Shown here: piece after piece, positions 11,341-20,445 of the stretch
How the letters are laid out: each line of letters starts with the position of its first letter
Position numbering within the stretch: the first letter of the stretch is position 1
Origin: Mixophyes australis
Lineage: Eukaryota; Chordata; Amphibia; Anura; Limnodynastidae
Direction: 5' to 3'
DNA: 64,000 bases
Assembly (NCBI GenBank): GCA_036250195.1
Contig: JAVHZZ010000003.1
Location: forward strand, 297,319,565 to 297,383,564
Program-made: the position numbers and the translations under genes
The notes under the pieces: model-generated
What the model was told of the DNA's origin: nothing
Databases searched by the model: none
What the model saw: only the letters and a program-made list of their open reading frames with translations

Positions 11341-12310
11341 ACTAATGCTAAAGAAGTATTCTGAGGATTACTGGATAGTGGAGTCATCTAGCCTTAACAA
11401 CGTCACTGGAGACTTTTAAGAACACTGCCTGCGCTATTATTTTTGTTTCAGCACTGAACACTGCCACCTTTCTTGTTTCTGTGTGAGCTATTGCACAGTA
11501 CAATGTCAGTGGAGACTTTTAGGAACAATGTCAGTCCTCCTCTTTTTCTTTCATTAATGACGCTGCCCAACTGCACTGGAGACTGGCAGGTACCCTGCTA
11601 CCCCTTCTGTGTCTCTCTATGAAATGGCTCCGGATCTCTGTGGAGGGCAGTACTTATAGAATTCAAAACTTGTGAGATCCGACAACGCAAAGTTGACGTT
11701 TTGATTTGTTTTCCGATACGAGGTCGCGCAAAAGCACAGAGCCGGCTCGGCTCGGTACTCGGATCTGCAATGTTCGGGTGGGCTCAGTTTTTGAAAAACT
11801 GAACCCGAGCATCTCTAATTGTAAATATGCGGGTATAGCATACAGAGCAAAGCTCCTAATATATAGTATGTGTGTCTAGACTTACAGAAATTACGCAATG
11901 TTTATACAGAGCGTATTTCCAACCCCTATTCAAACCTTGACATATAAAGGTTTGGATTTGAAAATGGGAAGAACTATGATATCATATGATATGATATGAT
12001 ATGATATGGAGCTGCAAAGGGATATCCTCTCTCTGGCGAGAGGTGGGAAATTTTGTATTACAGTTAGATATGGGAATATCTTCTATTAATCCTAGGTTAT
12101 GTTTATTTGGCATGGATTTCGCTAAAAACACAGATAGACTAATTAAGCTACCTATCAATATCCTTGTCACTCACCGGACCGTGAGTGCTTCTTCCCGGAC
12201 ATTTAGGAACCGTGGCCGTCCTCCATCCTGAGGGTCTGCGCATGCGCAGCCCTTTCCTATACTTAAGTGTATGTCCCTTTAACTCAATTGGCAGATCAGG
12301 CAACACTCCC

Positions 12311-12351
12311 TATATTAAGCACCTGTGGTCAACACCACGTGGCCTGATCTT
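12311..12351 (+). promoter_or_regulatory. U3 core promoter: TATA box and predicted transcription start
   Basis: TATATTAA at 12311-12318 lies 30 bp upstream of GGCCTGATCTT (12341-12351), whose complement is the priming site just after the LTR. If transcription starts at 12341, the first 11 nt of the RNA are exactly the primer. The same arrangement is at 18577-18617 in the 3' LTR. Confidence 0.7.
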
Positions 12352-12509
12352 GGAGTCTCATTCCCCATGAGTCTCTGAAGGTGTTCCTGTATTCCTCGTG
12401 TATTCAGCGCTGCTGATTCCTGTGGTTTCCAAACCACTTCTATCTCTGTGGTTTCCAAACCACTTCTACTGCGGTGGTTCCCATACCACTTCTACCATCA
12501 ACTGTATCA

Positions 12510-12945
12510 TCGTGACTGTTTGCTGATTCCTATCCGCTGCCTCCGTGTACTACAGTCTTCTAAACAACTTCAACGCTATTATATATCATTGTGACTGTTT
12601 GCTGATTCCTATCCGCTGCCTCCATGCACTACAGTCTTCTAAACCACATCAACGCTATTATATATCATTGTGACTGTTTGCTGATTTCTATCCGCTGCCT
12701 CCGTGCACTCCAGCCGTTACTTCACATCCACTCACCTGTTAATCATCAAGTCTGTGAGCTGATTCCTATCCGCTGCCTCCGTGCACTACAGTCTCCAGCT
12801 TACAACTCGCCTGTGTTCATCATCGTGACTGTGAGCTGATTCCTATCCGCTGCCTCCGTGCACTACAGGCTCCAGCTTGCAACTCGCCTGTGTTCCTCAT
12901 CGTGACTGTTAGCTGATTCCTATCGGCTGCCCCTGTGCACTGCAG
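12510..12945 (+). repeat. Tandem repeats in the LTR leader
   Basis: Six to seven diverged copies of a 65-80-bp unit containing GACTGTTTGCTGATTCC, TATCCGCTGCCTCCGTGCAC and TACAGTCT. They recur identically positioned in the 3' LTR (18776-19211). Confidence 0.85.
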
Positions 12946-13700
12946 TCTCATCTCAGCTCTCCTGTGTTTCCTCGAGACTGCTGCTCTCATTGCCATCCGC
13001 TATTCTTCGTGATCAACAGCTCCTGGTCTACTCTGCTCTCCCGTGTTCCATCGCTGTTGGTACCTGTTGGTTGCTACTGGTTACCTCCGTGTGCCCGCAG
13101 AGTCCTGCTGCTGCTGTCAGCGCTATCGTCCATCTACTGCTGATCTGCTCTCCACGCCTTCACGTGTCCCGCTGGTCTCTACCCTCCTGTCAGCATTGGA
13201 TTCGTATCTCATCAACTACTCCTCTGCTGGATCATCTCCATTCTCCTGGGTCCTCCATGAGTCCAGTTCCACGTGTTACTGATTCCTGTGGATTCGTGTC
13301 CCTGTTGGTCTACTTACCTGTGCGCTGCACCTACTAGACCGCTGCCTCATCCATCCAGGGACTTCTCATCCAGCCGGCCTCCCGCCGCTCAGGTATCGCT
13401 GCACTCCTATCTGACTGCCTGCTTCTGAACCACGGTATGCATACTTCTCATTGACTGTGCTGGTGTATTGCATATCTTGCTGGACTGTGTTGGTTCTCCT
13501 CTGGAGTCTGCTATCCGCTGAGTCTATTGCCATCATTGACTGTGTTATCTTGTGCTGGATTACTTCAAGAGACTTTCTATATTTGCAGACCTGTTCAGTC
13601 ATTTATATATATTGTGCATATTACTGTGGATCGTGTATAAGGTGCCCGTGTATATCCTGTGTTGCAGTCTCTCCCCGTGCACCTCCTCACATATATATTC

Positions 13701-13958
13701 AGTGGTACAACTTGCTGATGACAGACCACTGATCCCTGTTTCCTGTATCACCTGTTCCAGTATCCTCTCACATAGCAGTGGTACAACTTGCTACCGCAGA
13801 CCACTGACTACCCGGATACCTCCACTTGGATTCCATTCCTTCACTCAGACAGCGGTACAACTTGCTATCCGCAGACCGCTGACCCTCATCACCTCCTTGT
13901 TTCTGTTGGACATTCCTCCTCACTATAGCAGTGGTACAACTTGCTATCGCAGACCACT
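13701..13958 (+). repeat. Four repeated hairpin motifs in the leader RNA
   Basis: Each copy reads AGTGGTACAACTTGCT, a few bases, then CAGACCACT, so the ends pair. Positions are 13701-13730, 13777-13805, 13851-13880 and 13930-13958. The third copy has AGCGGT pairing with ACCGCT, a compensatory change in the stem, while the loop sequence ACAACTTGCT is constant in all four. Confidence 0.85.
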
Positions 13959-14176
13959 GACTACCTTCACGTGCCCTTGTCCATACAGTTCCTCGTGTAT
14001 TATTACCTCCATATTACCAGTGCTGCTAGTCATAGACTTTCCCGAGCATCTCATCATCTACCATTTCCTGTTCCGTGATCACCCAGCTACCAGAGTACCC
14101 TATTACCATCTACATTGCTCTGGTAAGCCTACCACCTGGTGATCCCTGGGTAAAGACTCCTAGTGCCCGTGACAGT

Positions 14177-14187
14177 AAGATCAGGCC
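14177..14187 (+). promoter_or_regulatory. Self-priming primer-binding site
   Basis: AAGATCAGGCC starts 2 nt after the 5' LTR and is the exact reverse complement of LTR positions 12341-12351. No TGG-initiated tRNA-complementary site occurs here. The 11-nt length and the adjacent location match the self-priming system known from Tf1 of fission yeast, where the RNA 5' end folds back and is cut to make the primer. The gag ATG (14188) follows directly. Confidence 0.8.
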
Positions 14188-15120
14188 ATGACAGACCCAG
14201 ATACGGAACCTACCGCCAAAGAGATGCTGCAGCATCTGGTCAGCCGTGTGGAGCAACAGGATGCCCGCCAACAGCTGTTACTTCAGTGTTATCAGTCATT
14301 AACCTCCCAAGGAACATCTGGACAGACTGTGACAGCTACTACTGAGGCTCCTGTGCTTTCCTCCGTTTCCCCAGTGCCATCCCAGGTGTCTACAGCTTCC
14401 ACGCTTCACCTGCCTACTCCGTCAAAGTACGATGGAGACCCCAAAACTTGTAGGGGTTTCCTTAACCAATGTTCAGTCCATTTTGAGCTCCAACCTCAAA
14501 ATTTTTCTACCCATCATTCCAGAGTGGCCTATCTTATCTCTTTGTTTTCAGGACAAGCCCTGGCTTGGGCCTCCCCTCTGTGGGAAAGAAACGATCCAAT
14601 ACTACAAGATAGTGCCAAATTCATTTCTACATTCCGAAGTGTGTTCGATGAACCAGGTCGTGTGACCTCCGCTGCTTCCAGCATCCTCCGTCTGCGACAG
14701 GGATCTCATACAGTAGGCCAGTACATCATTCAATTTAGGATCTTAGCCTCTGAACTTCAGTGGAACACTGAAGCCCTAGTTGCCGCCTTCTGGCAGGGGC
14801 TCTCCGATAAAATTAAGGATGCACTGACTACTCAAGAGCTTCCTTCGTCACTTGAAGATTTGATCTCTCTATGCCATCGTGTTGATATGAGATTTCGTGA
14901 AAGAGAGGCTGAGAAAACAACTTCTGCTAAAGCACCTCTTCGTTCTAACCCTCAATTTCGTCCAGTTTCACCCTCTGTGATTCCCATGGAGATAGGACGT
15001 TCCAAATTATCTTCAGAGGAGAGGAAACGAAGAGTAAAGAATAGACTCTGTATCTATTGTGCTGATTCCACTCATATTCTCAGCTCTTGCCCTAAGAGAT
15101 CGGGAAATGCCAGGCCCTAA
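14188..15120 (+). CDS. gag: Gag (capsid-nucleocapsid), sushi type
   Basis: A 310-residue protein that would form the virus-like particle in the cytoplasm and package the element's RNA. An N-terminal predicted helical region (about residues 8-45) and a Ser/Thr/Pro-rich linker are followed by a capsid-like domain (about 75-235) beginning PSKYDGDPKTCRGF. Its motifs WERNDP, LRQGSHTVGQY and FWQGLSDKIKDAL resemble the Gag of Ty3/gypsy elements and the domesticated RTL/PEG10 proteins. A basic stretch (SEERKRRVKNR) leads to one zinc knuckle of the CX2CX4HX4C form (CIYCADSTHILSSC, about 288-301). The start is the ATG abutting the priming site, 14 nt after the LTR. The last codons overlap pol in the -1 frame. 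The ORF is intact. Confidence 0.92.
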   Translation: MTDPDTEPTAKEMLQHLVSRVEQQDARQQLLLQCYQSLTSQGTSGQTVTATTEAPVLSSVSPVPSQVSTASTLHLPTPSKYDGDPKTCRGFLNQCSVHFELQPQNFSTHHSRVAYLISLFSGQALAWASPLWERNDPILQDSAKFISTFRSVFDEPGRVTSAASSILRLRQGSHTVGQYIIQFRILASELQWNTEALVAAFWQGLSDKIKDALTTQELPSSLEDLISLCHRVDMRFREREAEKTTSAKAPLRSNPQFRPVSPSVIPMEIGRSKLSSEERKRRVKNRLCIYCADSTHILSSCPKRSGNARP

Positions 15121-15153
15121 CTAGTTCTGGAGAGGTGAAGTTAGGGTCCCTGG
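15102..15153 (+). promoter_or_regulatory. -1 ribosomal frameshift signal between gag and pol
   Basis: The heptamer GGGAAAT (15102-15108) sits in the gag frame as G GGA AAT, the X XXY YYZ form. Six nt downstream starts an 8-bp perfect stem (CCCTAACT 15115-15122 with AGTTAGGG 15139-15146). It can be lengthened by CCAGG 15110-15114 pairing with CCTGG 15149-15153 across a 2-nt bulge. The -1 frame is open from 15096 to 18497. Mammalian PEG10, which derives from this retrotransposon group, uses a closely related heptamer. Confidence 0.85.
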
Positions 15154-18100
15154 AGTCCTCTCCATCTTCCATGAAATCTAAAGTCTGCGCCTTTGATGTT
15201 ACGATTTCCTGTGCTACCAAAACCTTTGAGTCACAGGCATTGATTGATTCCGGAGCAGCAGGAAATTTTATTTCCAAATCGTTAGTAAATCAATGGTCTC
15301 TACCAGTGATTACCTTAAAAACACCCATTACTGTGACGGCTATAGATGGATCACGTCTCATCAACGGTCTCATCACCCAGAGTACGTCTCCAGTAACCCT
15401 TCAGATTGGTGCCCTGCATCATGAAGAAATATCGTTTTTAATCCTTCCTGTTACGACAAGTCCGATTGTCTTAGGCCTTCCATGGCTTCAGTGTCACTCT
15501 CCCCAGATTGACTGGCGCACCCCTCAAGTCACGTCTTGGGGGTCTGAATGTCACCATCGTTGCCTTTCCCAAGTCATTCCTCTCAAAGTACAGCAATCTT
15601 CCATCTCATCTACCTCACCGGGACTCCCTCCTCAATATGCTTCATTTACTGATGTTTTTGATAAAGCTCAGTCTGAACGTCTTCCTCCTCATCGTTCTTG
15701 GGTTTGTCCGATCGACCTTCTACCTGGCAAGACTCCTCCCAGGGGCCGGGTCTATCCACTCTCGTTACCTGAAACTCAAGCTACATCTGAGTATATACAG
15801 GAGAACCTCCAGCGTGGGTTTATTCGACCTTCCACCTCTCCCGCTGGAGCTGGGTTCTTCTTCGTCAAAAAGAAGGATGGATCATTACGCCCTTGCATAG
15901 ATTTTCGTGGACTCAATGCCATTACTATCAAGAATCGGTATCCCATTCCGCTGATCACTGAGCTATTCGATCGCATCAAGGGAGCCCGTATCTTTACTAA
16001 GTTGGATCTTCGTGGTGCCTACAATTTAATCAGAATCCGTTCCGGTGACGAATGGAAGACAGCGTTTAACACCAGAGACGGGCATTACGAATATCTGGTA
16101 ATGCCTTTCGGGCTGTGTAATGCCCCCGCTGTTTTTCAAGGCTTCATCAATGAGATCTTTCGGGACTTATTATATGTATGTGTCGTCGTCTACCTGGACG
16201 ACATATTGATCTTTTCACAGGACCTGCCTTCTCACCACCAACATGTGGCAGAAGTCCTCTCCAGGCTACGGAAAAATTCATTGTTCTGTAAATTGGAAAA
16301 ATGTTCATTCGAATTACCCCAGATTCCATTCTTGGGGTATATAGTTTCCGGAGTTGGCCTGAAGATGGATCCAGACAAGGTGAATGCTGTACTACATTGG
16401 CCTCAGCCAACTACTCTTCGTGCTATCCAGCGTTTCTTAGGTTTTGCCAATTACTATAGACGCTTCATTCAAGACTTTTCTTCCATTGCATCTCCTATTG
16501 TGGCCCTGACTCGGAAAGGGGCTAATCCTAAGCAATGGTCACCTGAGGCTCTCCAAGCCTTTCAAACACTAAAAGAGTCCTTCTCTTCGGCTCCAATCCT
16601 TCGACAGCCTGATGTGACACTCCCCTTCTTTCTAGAAGTAGATGCCTCTAATGTGGGCTTAGGAGCTAGTCTCTCCCAACGCTCGGAACAGCAAAAATTC
16701 CATCCTTGTGCCTTCTATTCTCGGGGTCTCCTGCCCGCAGAGAAGAATTATACTATCGGGGACAAGGAGTTACTGGCTATCAAAGCTGCATTAGAGGAAT
16801 GGAGATACTTATTGGAGGGAGCTCGCCATCCGGTGACGATCTTCACGGATCATAAGAACTTGTCATATCTCCAGTCTGCCCAATGCTTGAACCCTCGTCA
16901 AGCAAGATGGTCTCTTTTCTTTTCCCGTTTTGAATTAATAATAACCTTCAAACCAGCTGCCAAGAACAAAAAAGCTGACGCTTTATCTAGAGCCTTTGTG
17001 ACGTCCTCTGATATAGAAGAGGTTTCCAACCATACCATTCTAGACCCCAAATGTATCTCACTGGCTGCTTCATCCACCAAAACGCTACCATTTGGGAAGA
17101 CCCTCGTGCCTCCTACTCTAAGGAGGAAAATCCTTTCGTGGTTCCATGCCTCTCGTTTTTCTGGACACGCCGGTGAACACAAGACCTTTGAGATTCTCTC
17201 TCGAAGTTACTGGTGGCCTTCAATGAGGAGAGACGTCAAAGAGTTCATTGCTTCCTGTGAGCTATGTTCCCAGTTCAAATCCTCCCGCAGAACCCCAGCA
17301 GGGTTGCTGCGACCACTACCCATTCCGTCCAAACCGTGGACCCATATTAGTATGGATTTCGTTACTGATTTACCACCTAGTAAGAATCATAACACTATTT
17401 GGGTGGTGGTGGACAGATTTTCGAAGATGGCTCATTTCATCCCTCTGTCTGGTTTGCCTTCCTCGTCTATCCTGGCTGAACATTTCATTAAAGAGATCTT
17501 CCGTATCCATGGATGTCCGTCTGAGATTGTGTCAGATAGAGGAGTACAATTCGTTTCCAGATTCTGGCGAGCCCTTTGTAAAACCTTGGGCATACGATTA
17601 GCACTCTCATCTTCTTACCATCCGCAATCTAACGGACAAACTGAACGTGTCAATCAAGATCTTGAGACTTTTATAAGGATGTTCTCATCAGCCAATCAAG
17701 ACAACTGGGTAAAGCTGCTTCCTTGGGCTGAATTCGCCCATAACAACATGTACCATGAGTCATCATCCAAAACTCCATTTTTTGTGGTCTACGGTCACCA
17801 TCCGTCTTTTCCGCAATTTCCTGCCCTCCCGCCCACCCAAGTTCCTGCGGTGGAAACTGTTTGTCAGACCTTTAAAAATATCTGGTCTCAGGTCAAAACC
17901 TGTTTAAAGAAGACATCTATCAAATATAAATCTTTCGCAGATAAGAAGAGGCGGGCTATTCCACCACTAAAAATTGGAGATCGTGTCTGGTTATCCACCA
18001 AAAATATTCGTTTGAAGGTTCCATCTATGAAATTCGCCCCTCGTTTTATTGGTCCATATAGGATCATTCAAGTAATCAATCCAGTATGTGTGAAACTTCT

Positions 18101-18497
18101 TCTTCCTAAGAATCTTCGGATTTCTAATGCCTTCCATGTATCCTTGCTCAAACCTCTTATTATCAACCGTTTCTCAACTCCTCCCTCAGCTCCGCAGCCA
18201 GTTCAAGTTCATCAGGAGGAGGATTTCGAGATTACTGAGGTACTAGACGCAAAAATTTTGCGAGGAGTCCTCCACTTCCTCGTTCATTGGAAGGGCTTTG
18301 GTCCTGAGGAGCGCTCTTGGATCAAAGCTGAAGATCTTAATGCTCCTGCCCTTTTGAAGAAGTTTTATTCCAAAAATCCGGACAAGCCCGGTTCCAGGCG
18401 TTCTGTGCCCACCTTTAAAAGGGGGGGTACTGTCACTCACCGGAACGTGAGTGCTTCTTCCCGGACATTTAGGAACCGTGGCCGTCCTCCATCCTGA
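15108..18497 (+). CDS. pol: Pol polyprotein: protease, RT, RNase H, integrase, chromodomain
   Basis: About 1129 residues made as Gag-Pol after -1 frameshifting. Residues here are counted from the GTG at 15135, because no ATG start is conserved. Protease: LIDSGAAG, catalytic D38. Reverse transcriptase: about 215-410 with YLDD at 353-356. RNase H: D503, E545, D572, D615. Integrase zinc finger: H671, H678, C708, C711. Integrase core: D741, D801, E837, giving the D-D-35-E spacing. A GPY motif (973-975) follows, then a chromodomain (1031-1070, EVLD...HWKGFGPEERSW) that keeps the aromatic residues used to bind methylated histone tails. All catalytic residues are present and there is no stop or frameshift. 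The last 22 codons run into the U3 of the 3' LTR. Order and chromodomain define a chromovirus. Confidence 0.95.
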   Translation, partial: CQALTSSGEVKLGSLESSPSSMKSKVCAFDVTISCATKTFESQALIDSGAAGNFISKSLVNQWSLPVITLKTPITVTAIDGSRLINGLITQSTSPVTLQIGALHHEEISFLILPVTTSPIVLGLPWLQCHSPQIDWRTPQVTSWGSECHHRCLSQVIPLKVQQSSISSTSPGLPPQYASFTDVFDKAQSERLPPHRSWVCPIDLLPGKTPPRGRVYPLSLPETQATSEYIQENLQRGFIRPSTSPAGAGFFFVKKKDGSLRPCIDFRGLNAITIKNRYPIPLITELFDRIKGARIFTKLDLRGAYNLIRIRSGDEWKTAFNTRDGHYEYLVMPFGLCNAPAVFQGFINEIFRDLLYVCVVVYLDDILIFSQDLPSHHQHVAEVLSRLRKNSLFCKLEKCSFELPQIPFLGYIVSGVGLKMDPDKVNAVLHWPQPTTLRAIQRFLGFANYYRRFIQDFSSIASPIVALTRKGANPKQWSPEALQAFQTLKESFSSAPILRQPDVTLPFFLEVDASNVGLGASLSQRSEQQKFHPCAFYSRGLLPAEKNYTIGDKELLAIKAALEEWRYLLEGARHPVTIFTDHKNLSYLQSAQCLNPRQARWSLFFSRFELIITFKPAAKNKKADALSRAFVTSSDIEEVSNHTILDPKCISLAASSTKTLPFGKTLVPPTLRRKILSWFHASRFSGHAGEHKTFEILSRSYWWPSMRRDVKEFIASCELCSQFKSSRRTPAGLLRPLPIPSKPWTHISMDFVTDLPPSKNHNTIWVVVDRFSKMAHFIPLSGLPSSSILAEHFIKEIFRIHGCPSEIVSDRGVQFVSRFWRALCKTLGIRLALSSSYHPQSNGQTERVNQDLETFIRMFSSANQDNWVKLLPWAEFAHNNMYHESSSKTPFFVVYGHHPSFPQFPALPPTQVPAVETVCQTFKNIWSQVKTCLKKTSIKYKSFADKKRRAIPPLKIGDRVWLSTKNIRLKVPSMKFAPRFIGPYRIIQVINPVCVKLLLPKNLRISNAFHVSLLKPLIINRFSTPPSAPQPVQVHQEEDFEITEVLDAKILRGVLHFLVHWKGFGPEERSWIKAEDLNAPALLKKFYSKNPDKPGSRRSVPTFKRGGTVTHRNVSASSRTFRNRGRPPS
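18417..18428 (+). promoter_or_regulatory. Polypurine tract (plus-strand primer)
   Basis: AAAAGGGGGGGT lies immediately upstream of the 3' LTR, leaving AC before TGTCAC. It would resist RNase H and prime plus-strand synthesis. It overlaps the last part of pol. Confidence 0.85.
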
Positions 18498-20440
18498 GGG
18501 TCTGCGCATGCGCAGCCCTTTCCTATACTTCAGTGTATGTCCCTTTAACTCAATTGGCAGATCAGGCAACACTCCCTATATTAAGCACCTGTGGTCAACA
18601 CCACGTGGCCTGATCTTGGAGTCTCATTCCCCATGAGTCTCTGAAGGTGTTCCTGTATTCCTCGTGTATTCAGCGCTGCTGATTCCTGTGGTTTCCAAAC
18701 CACTTCTATCTCTGTGGTTTCCAAACCACTTCTACTGCGGTGGTTCCCATACCACTTCTACCATCAACTGTATCATCGTGACTGTTTGCTGATTCCTATC
18801 CGCTGCCTCCGTGCACTACAGTCTTCTAAACAACTTCAACGCTATTATATATCATTGTGACTGTTTGCTGATTCCTATCCGCTGCCTCCGTGCACTACAG
18901 TCTTCTAAACCACATCAACGCTATTATATATCATTGTGACTGTTTGCTGATTTCTATCCGCTGCCTCCGTGCACTCCAGCCGTTACTTCACATCCACTCA
19001 CCTGTTCATCATCAAGTCTGTGAGCTGATTCCTATCCGCTGCCTCCGTGCACTACAGTCTCCAGCTTACAACTCGCCTGTGTTCATCATCGTGACTGTGA
19101 GCTGATTCCTATCCGCTGCCTCCGTGCACTACAGGCTCCAGCTTGCAACTCGCCTGTGTTCCTCATCGTGACTGTTAGCTGATTCCTATCGGCTGCCCCT
19201 GTGCACTGCAGTCTCATCTCAGCTCTCCTGTGTTTCCTCGAGACTGCTGCTCTCATTGCCATCCGCTATTCTTCGTGATCAACAGCTGCTGGTCTACTCT
19301 GCTCTCCCGTGTTCCATCGCTGTTGGTACCTGTTGGTTGCTACTGGTTACCTCCGTGTGCCTGCAGAGTCCTGCTGCTGCTGTCAGCGCTATCGTCCATC
19401 TACTGCTGATCCGCTCTCCACGCCTTCACGTGTCCCGCTGGTCTCTACCCTCCTGTCAGCATTGGATTCGTATCTCATCAACTACTCCTCTGCTGGATCA
19501 TCTCCATTCTCCTGGGTCCTCCATGAGTCCAGCTCCACGTGTTACTGATTCCTGTGGATTCGTGTCCCTGTTGGTCTACTTACCTGTGCGCTGCACCTAC
19601 TAGACCGCTGCCTCATCCATCCAGGGACTTCTCATCCAGCCGGCCTCCCGCCGCTCAGGTATCGCTGCACTCCTATCTGACTGCCTGCTTCTGAACCACG
19701 GTATGCATACTTCTCATTGACTGTGCTGGTGTATTGCATATCTTGCTGGACTGTGTTGGTTCTCCTCTGGAGTCTGCTATCCGCTGAGTCTATTGCCATC
19801 ATTGACTGTGTTATCTTGTGCTGGATTACTTCAAGAGACTTTCTATATTTGCAGACCTGTTCAGTCATTTATATATATTGTGCATATTACTGTGGATCGT
19901 GTATAAGGTGCCCGTGTATATCCTGTGTTGCAGTCTCTCCCCGTGCACCTCCTCACATATATATTCAGTGGTACAACTTGCTGATGACAGACCACTGATC
20001 CCTGTTTCCTGTATCACCTGTTCCAGTATCCTCTCACATAGCAGTGGTACAACTTGCTACCGCAGACCACTGACTACCCGGATACCTCCACTTGGATTCC
20101 ATTCCTTCACTCAGACAGCGGTACAACTTGCTATCCGCAGACCGCTGACCCTCATCACCTCCTTGTTTCTGTTGGACATTCCTCCTCACTATAGCAGTGG
20201 TACAACTTGCTATCGCAGACCACTGACTACCTTCACGTGCCCTTGTCCATACAGTTCCTCGTGTATTATTACCTCCATATTACCAGTGCTGCTAGTCATA
20301 GACTTTCCCGAGCATCTCATCATCTACCATTTCCTGTTCCGTGATCACCCAGCTACCAGAGTACCCTATTACCATCTACATTGCTCTGGTAAGCCTACCA
20401 CCTGGTGATCCCTGGGTAAAGACTCCTAGTGCCCGTGACA
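18431..20440 (+). repeat. 3' LTR (2010 bp)
   Basis: Same length and termini as the 5' LTR. It contains the pol stop (18495-18497), the duplicated promoter (TATA 18577-18584) and the same leader repeats and hairpins. Confidence 0.97.
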
Positions 20441-20445
20441 ATCCT

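Larger units (their letters stand above)
7940..11817 (-). mobile_element. hAT transposon (3.9 kb), degenerate, host of later insertions
   Basis: The ends are inverted: TAGAAATGTTC at the left, and the reverse complement of the right end reads TAGAGATGCTC. The flanking 8-bp duplication matches at 7 of 8 positions (ATTGTACA 7932-7939, ATTGTAAA 11818-11825). A broken transposase lies on the minus strand (10080-11340). Subterminal repeats include GGCTCGG(C/T)TCGGTACTCGGATC near 11745. The NSMCE2 retrocopy and its MITE (8491-9690) are inserted inside. A sister copy at 48458-51855 shares both termini in the same orientation, but its transposase faces the other way. Confidence 0.7.
12165..14174 (+). 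repeat. 5' LTR (2010 bp)
   Basis: U3 is predicted at 12165-12340 (176 bp) and R-U5 at 12341-14174 (1834 bp), an unusually lopsided LTR. It holds three short GTGGTTTCCAAACCAC-type hairpins (12422-12489), a run of diverged 65-80-bp tandem units built on GATTCCTATCCGCTGCCTCC (about 12510-12940) and four AGTGGT...ACCACT hairpins (13701-13958). Differences from the 3' LTR are at 12179, 12265, 12548, 12624, 12741, 13022 and three more between about 13095 and 13270. Confidence 0.97.
12165..20440 (+). mobile_element. Complete Ty3/gypsy LTR retrotransposon, Tf1/sushi-group chromovirus
   Basis: 8276 bp, flanked by a perfect 5-bp duplication ATCCT (12160-12164 and 20441-20445). The order is LTR, self-priming PBS, gag, -1 frameshift, pol, polypurine tract, LTR. 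The LTRs are 2010 bp each, begin TGTCAC and end GTGACA, and differ at nine positions (about 0.45%), so the insertion is recent on the scale of genome divergence. Both coding regions are open. The chromodomain at the end of pol and the RTL/PEG10-like Gag place it in the vertebrate sushi branch of chromoviruses. There is no envelope gene. All parts needed for retrotransposition appear present, although activity cannot be shown from sequence. Confidence 0.95.

Noticed and set aside
13552..14142. A 196-codon open frame inside the LTR, present identically at 19818-20408
   Set aside because: It lies in the leader with hairpin and tandem repeats, has no domain, starts without context and repeats simply because the LTRs are nearly identical. 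Treated as an upstream ORF, not a gene.
14175..14200. tRNA primer-binding site
   Set aside because: No TGG-initiated sequence complementary to a tRNA 3' end is next to the LTR; the self-complementary 11-mer explains the site better.
15776..17182. Minus-strand ORFs opposite pol
   Set aside because: Shadows of the pol frame; no similarity or start context of their own.
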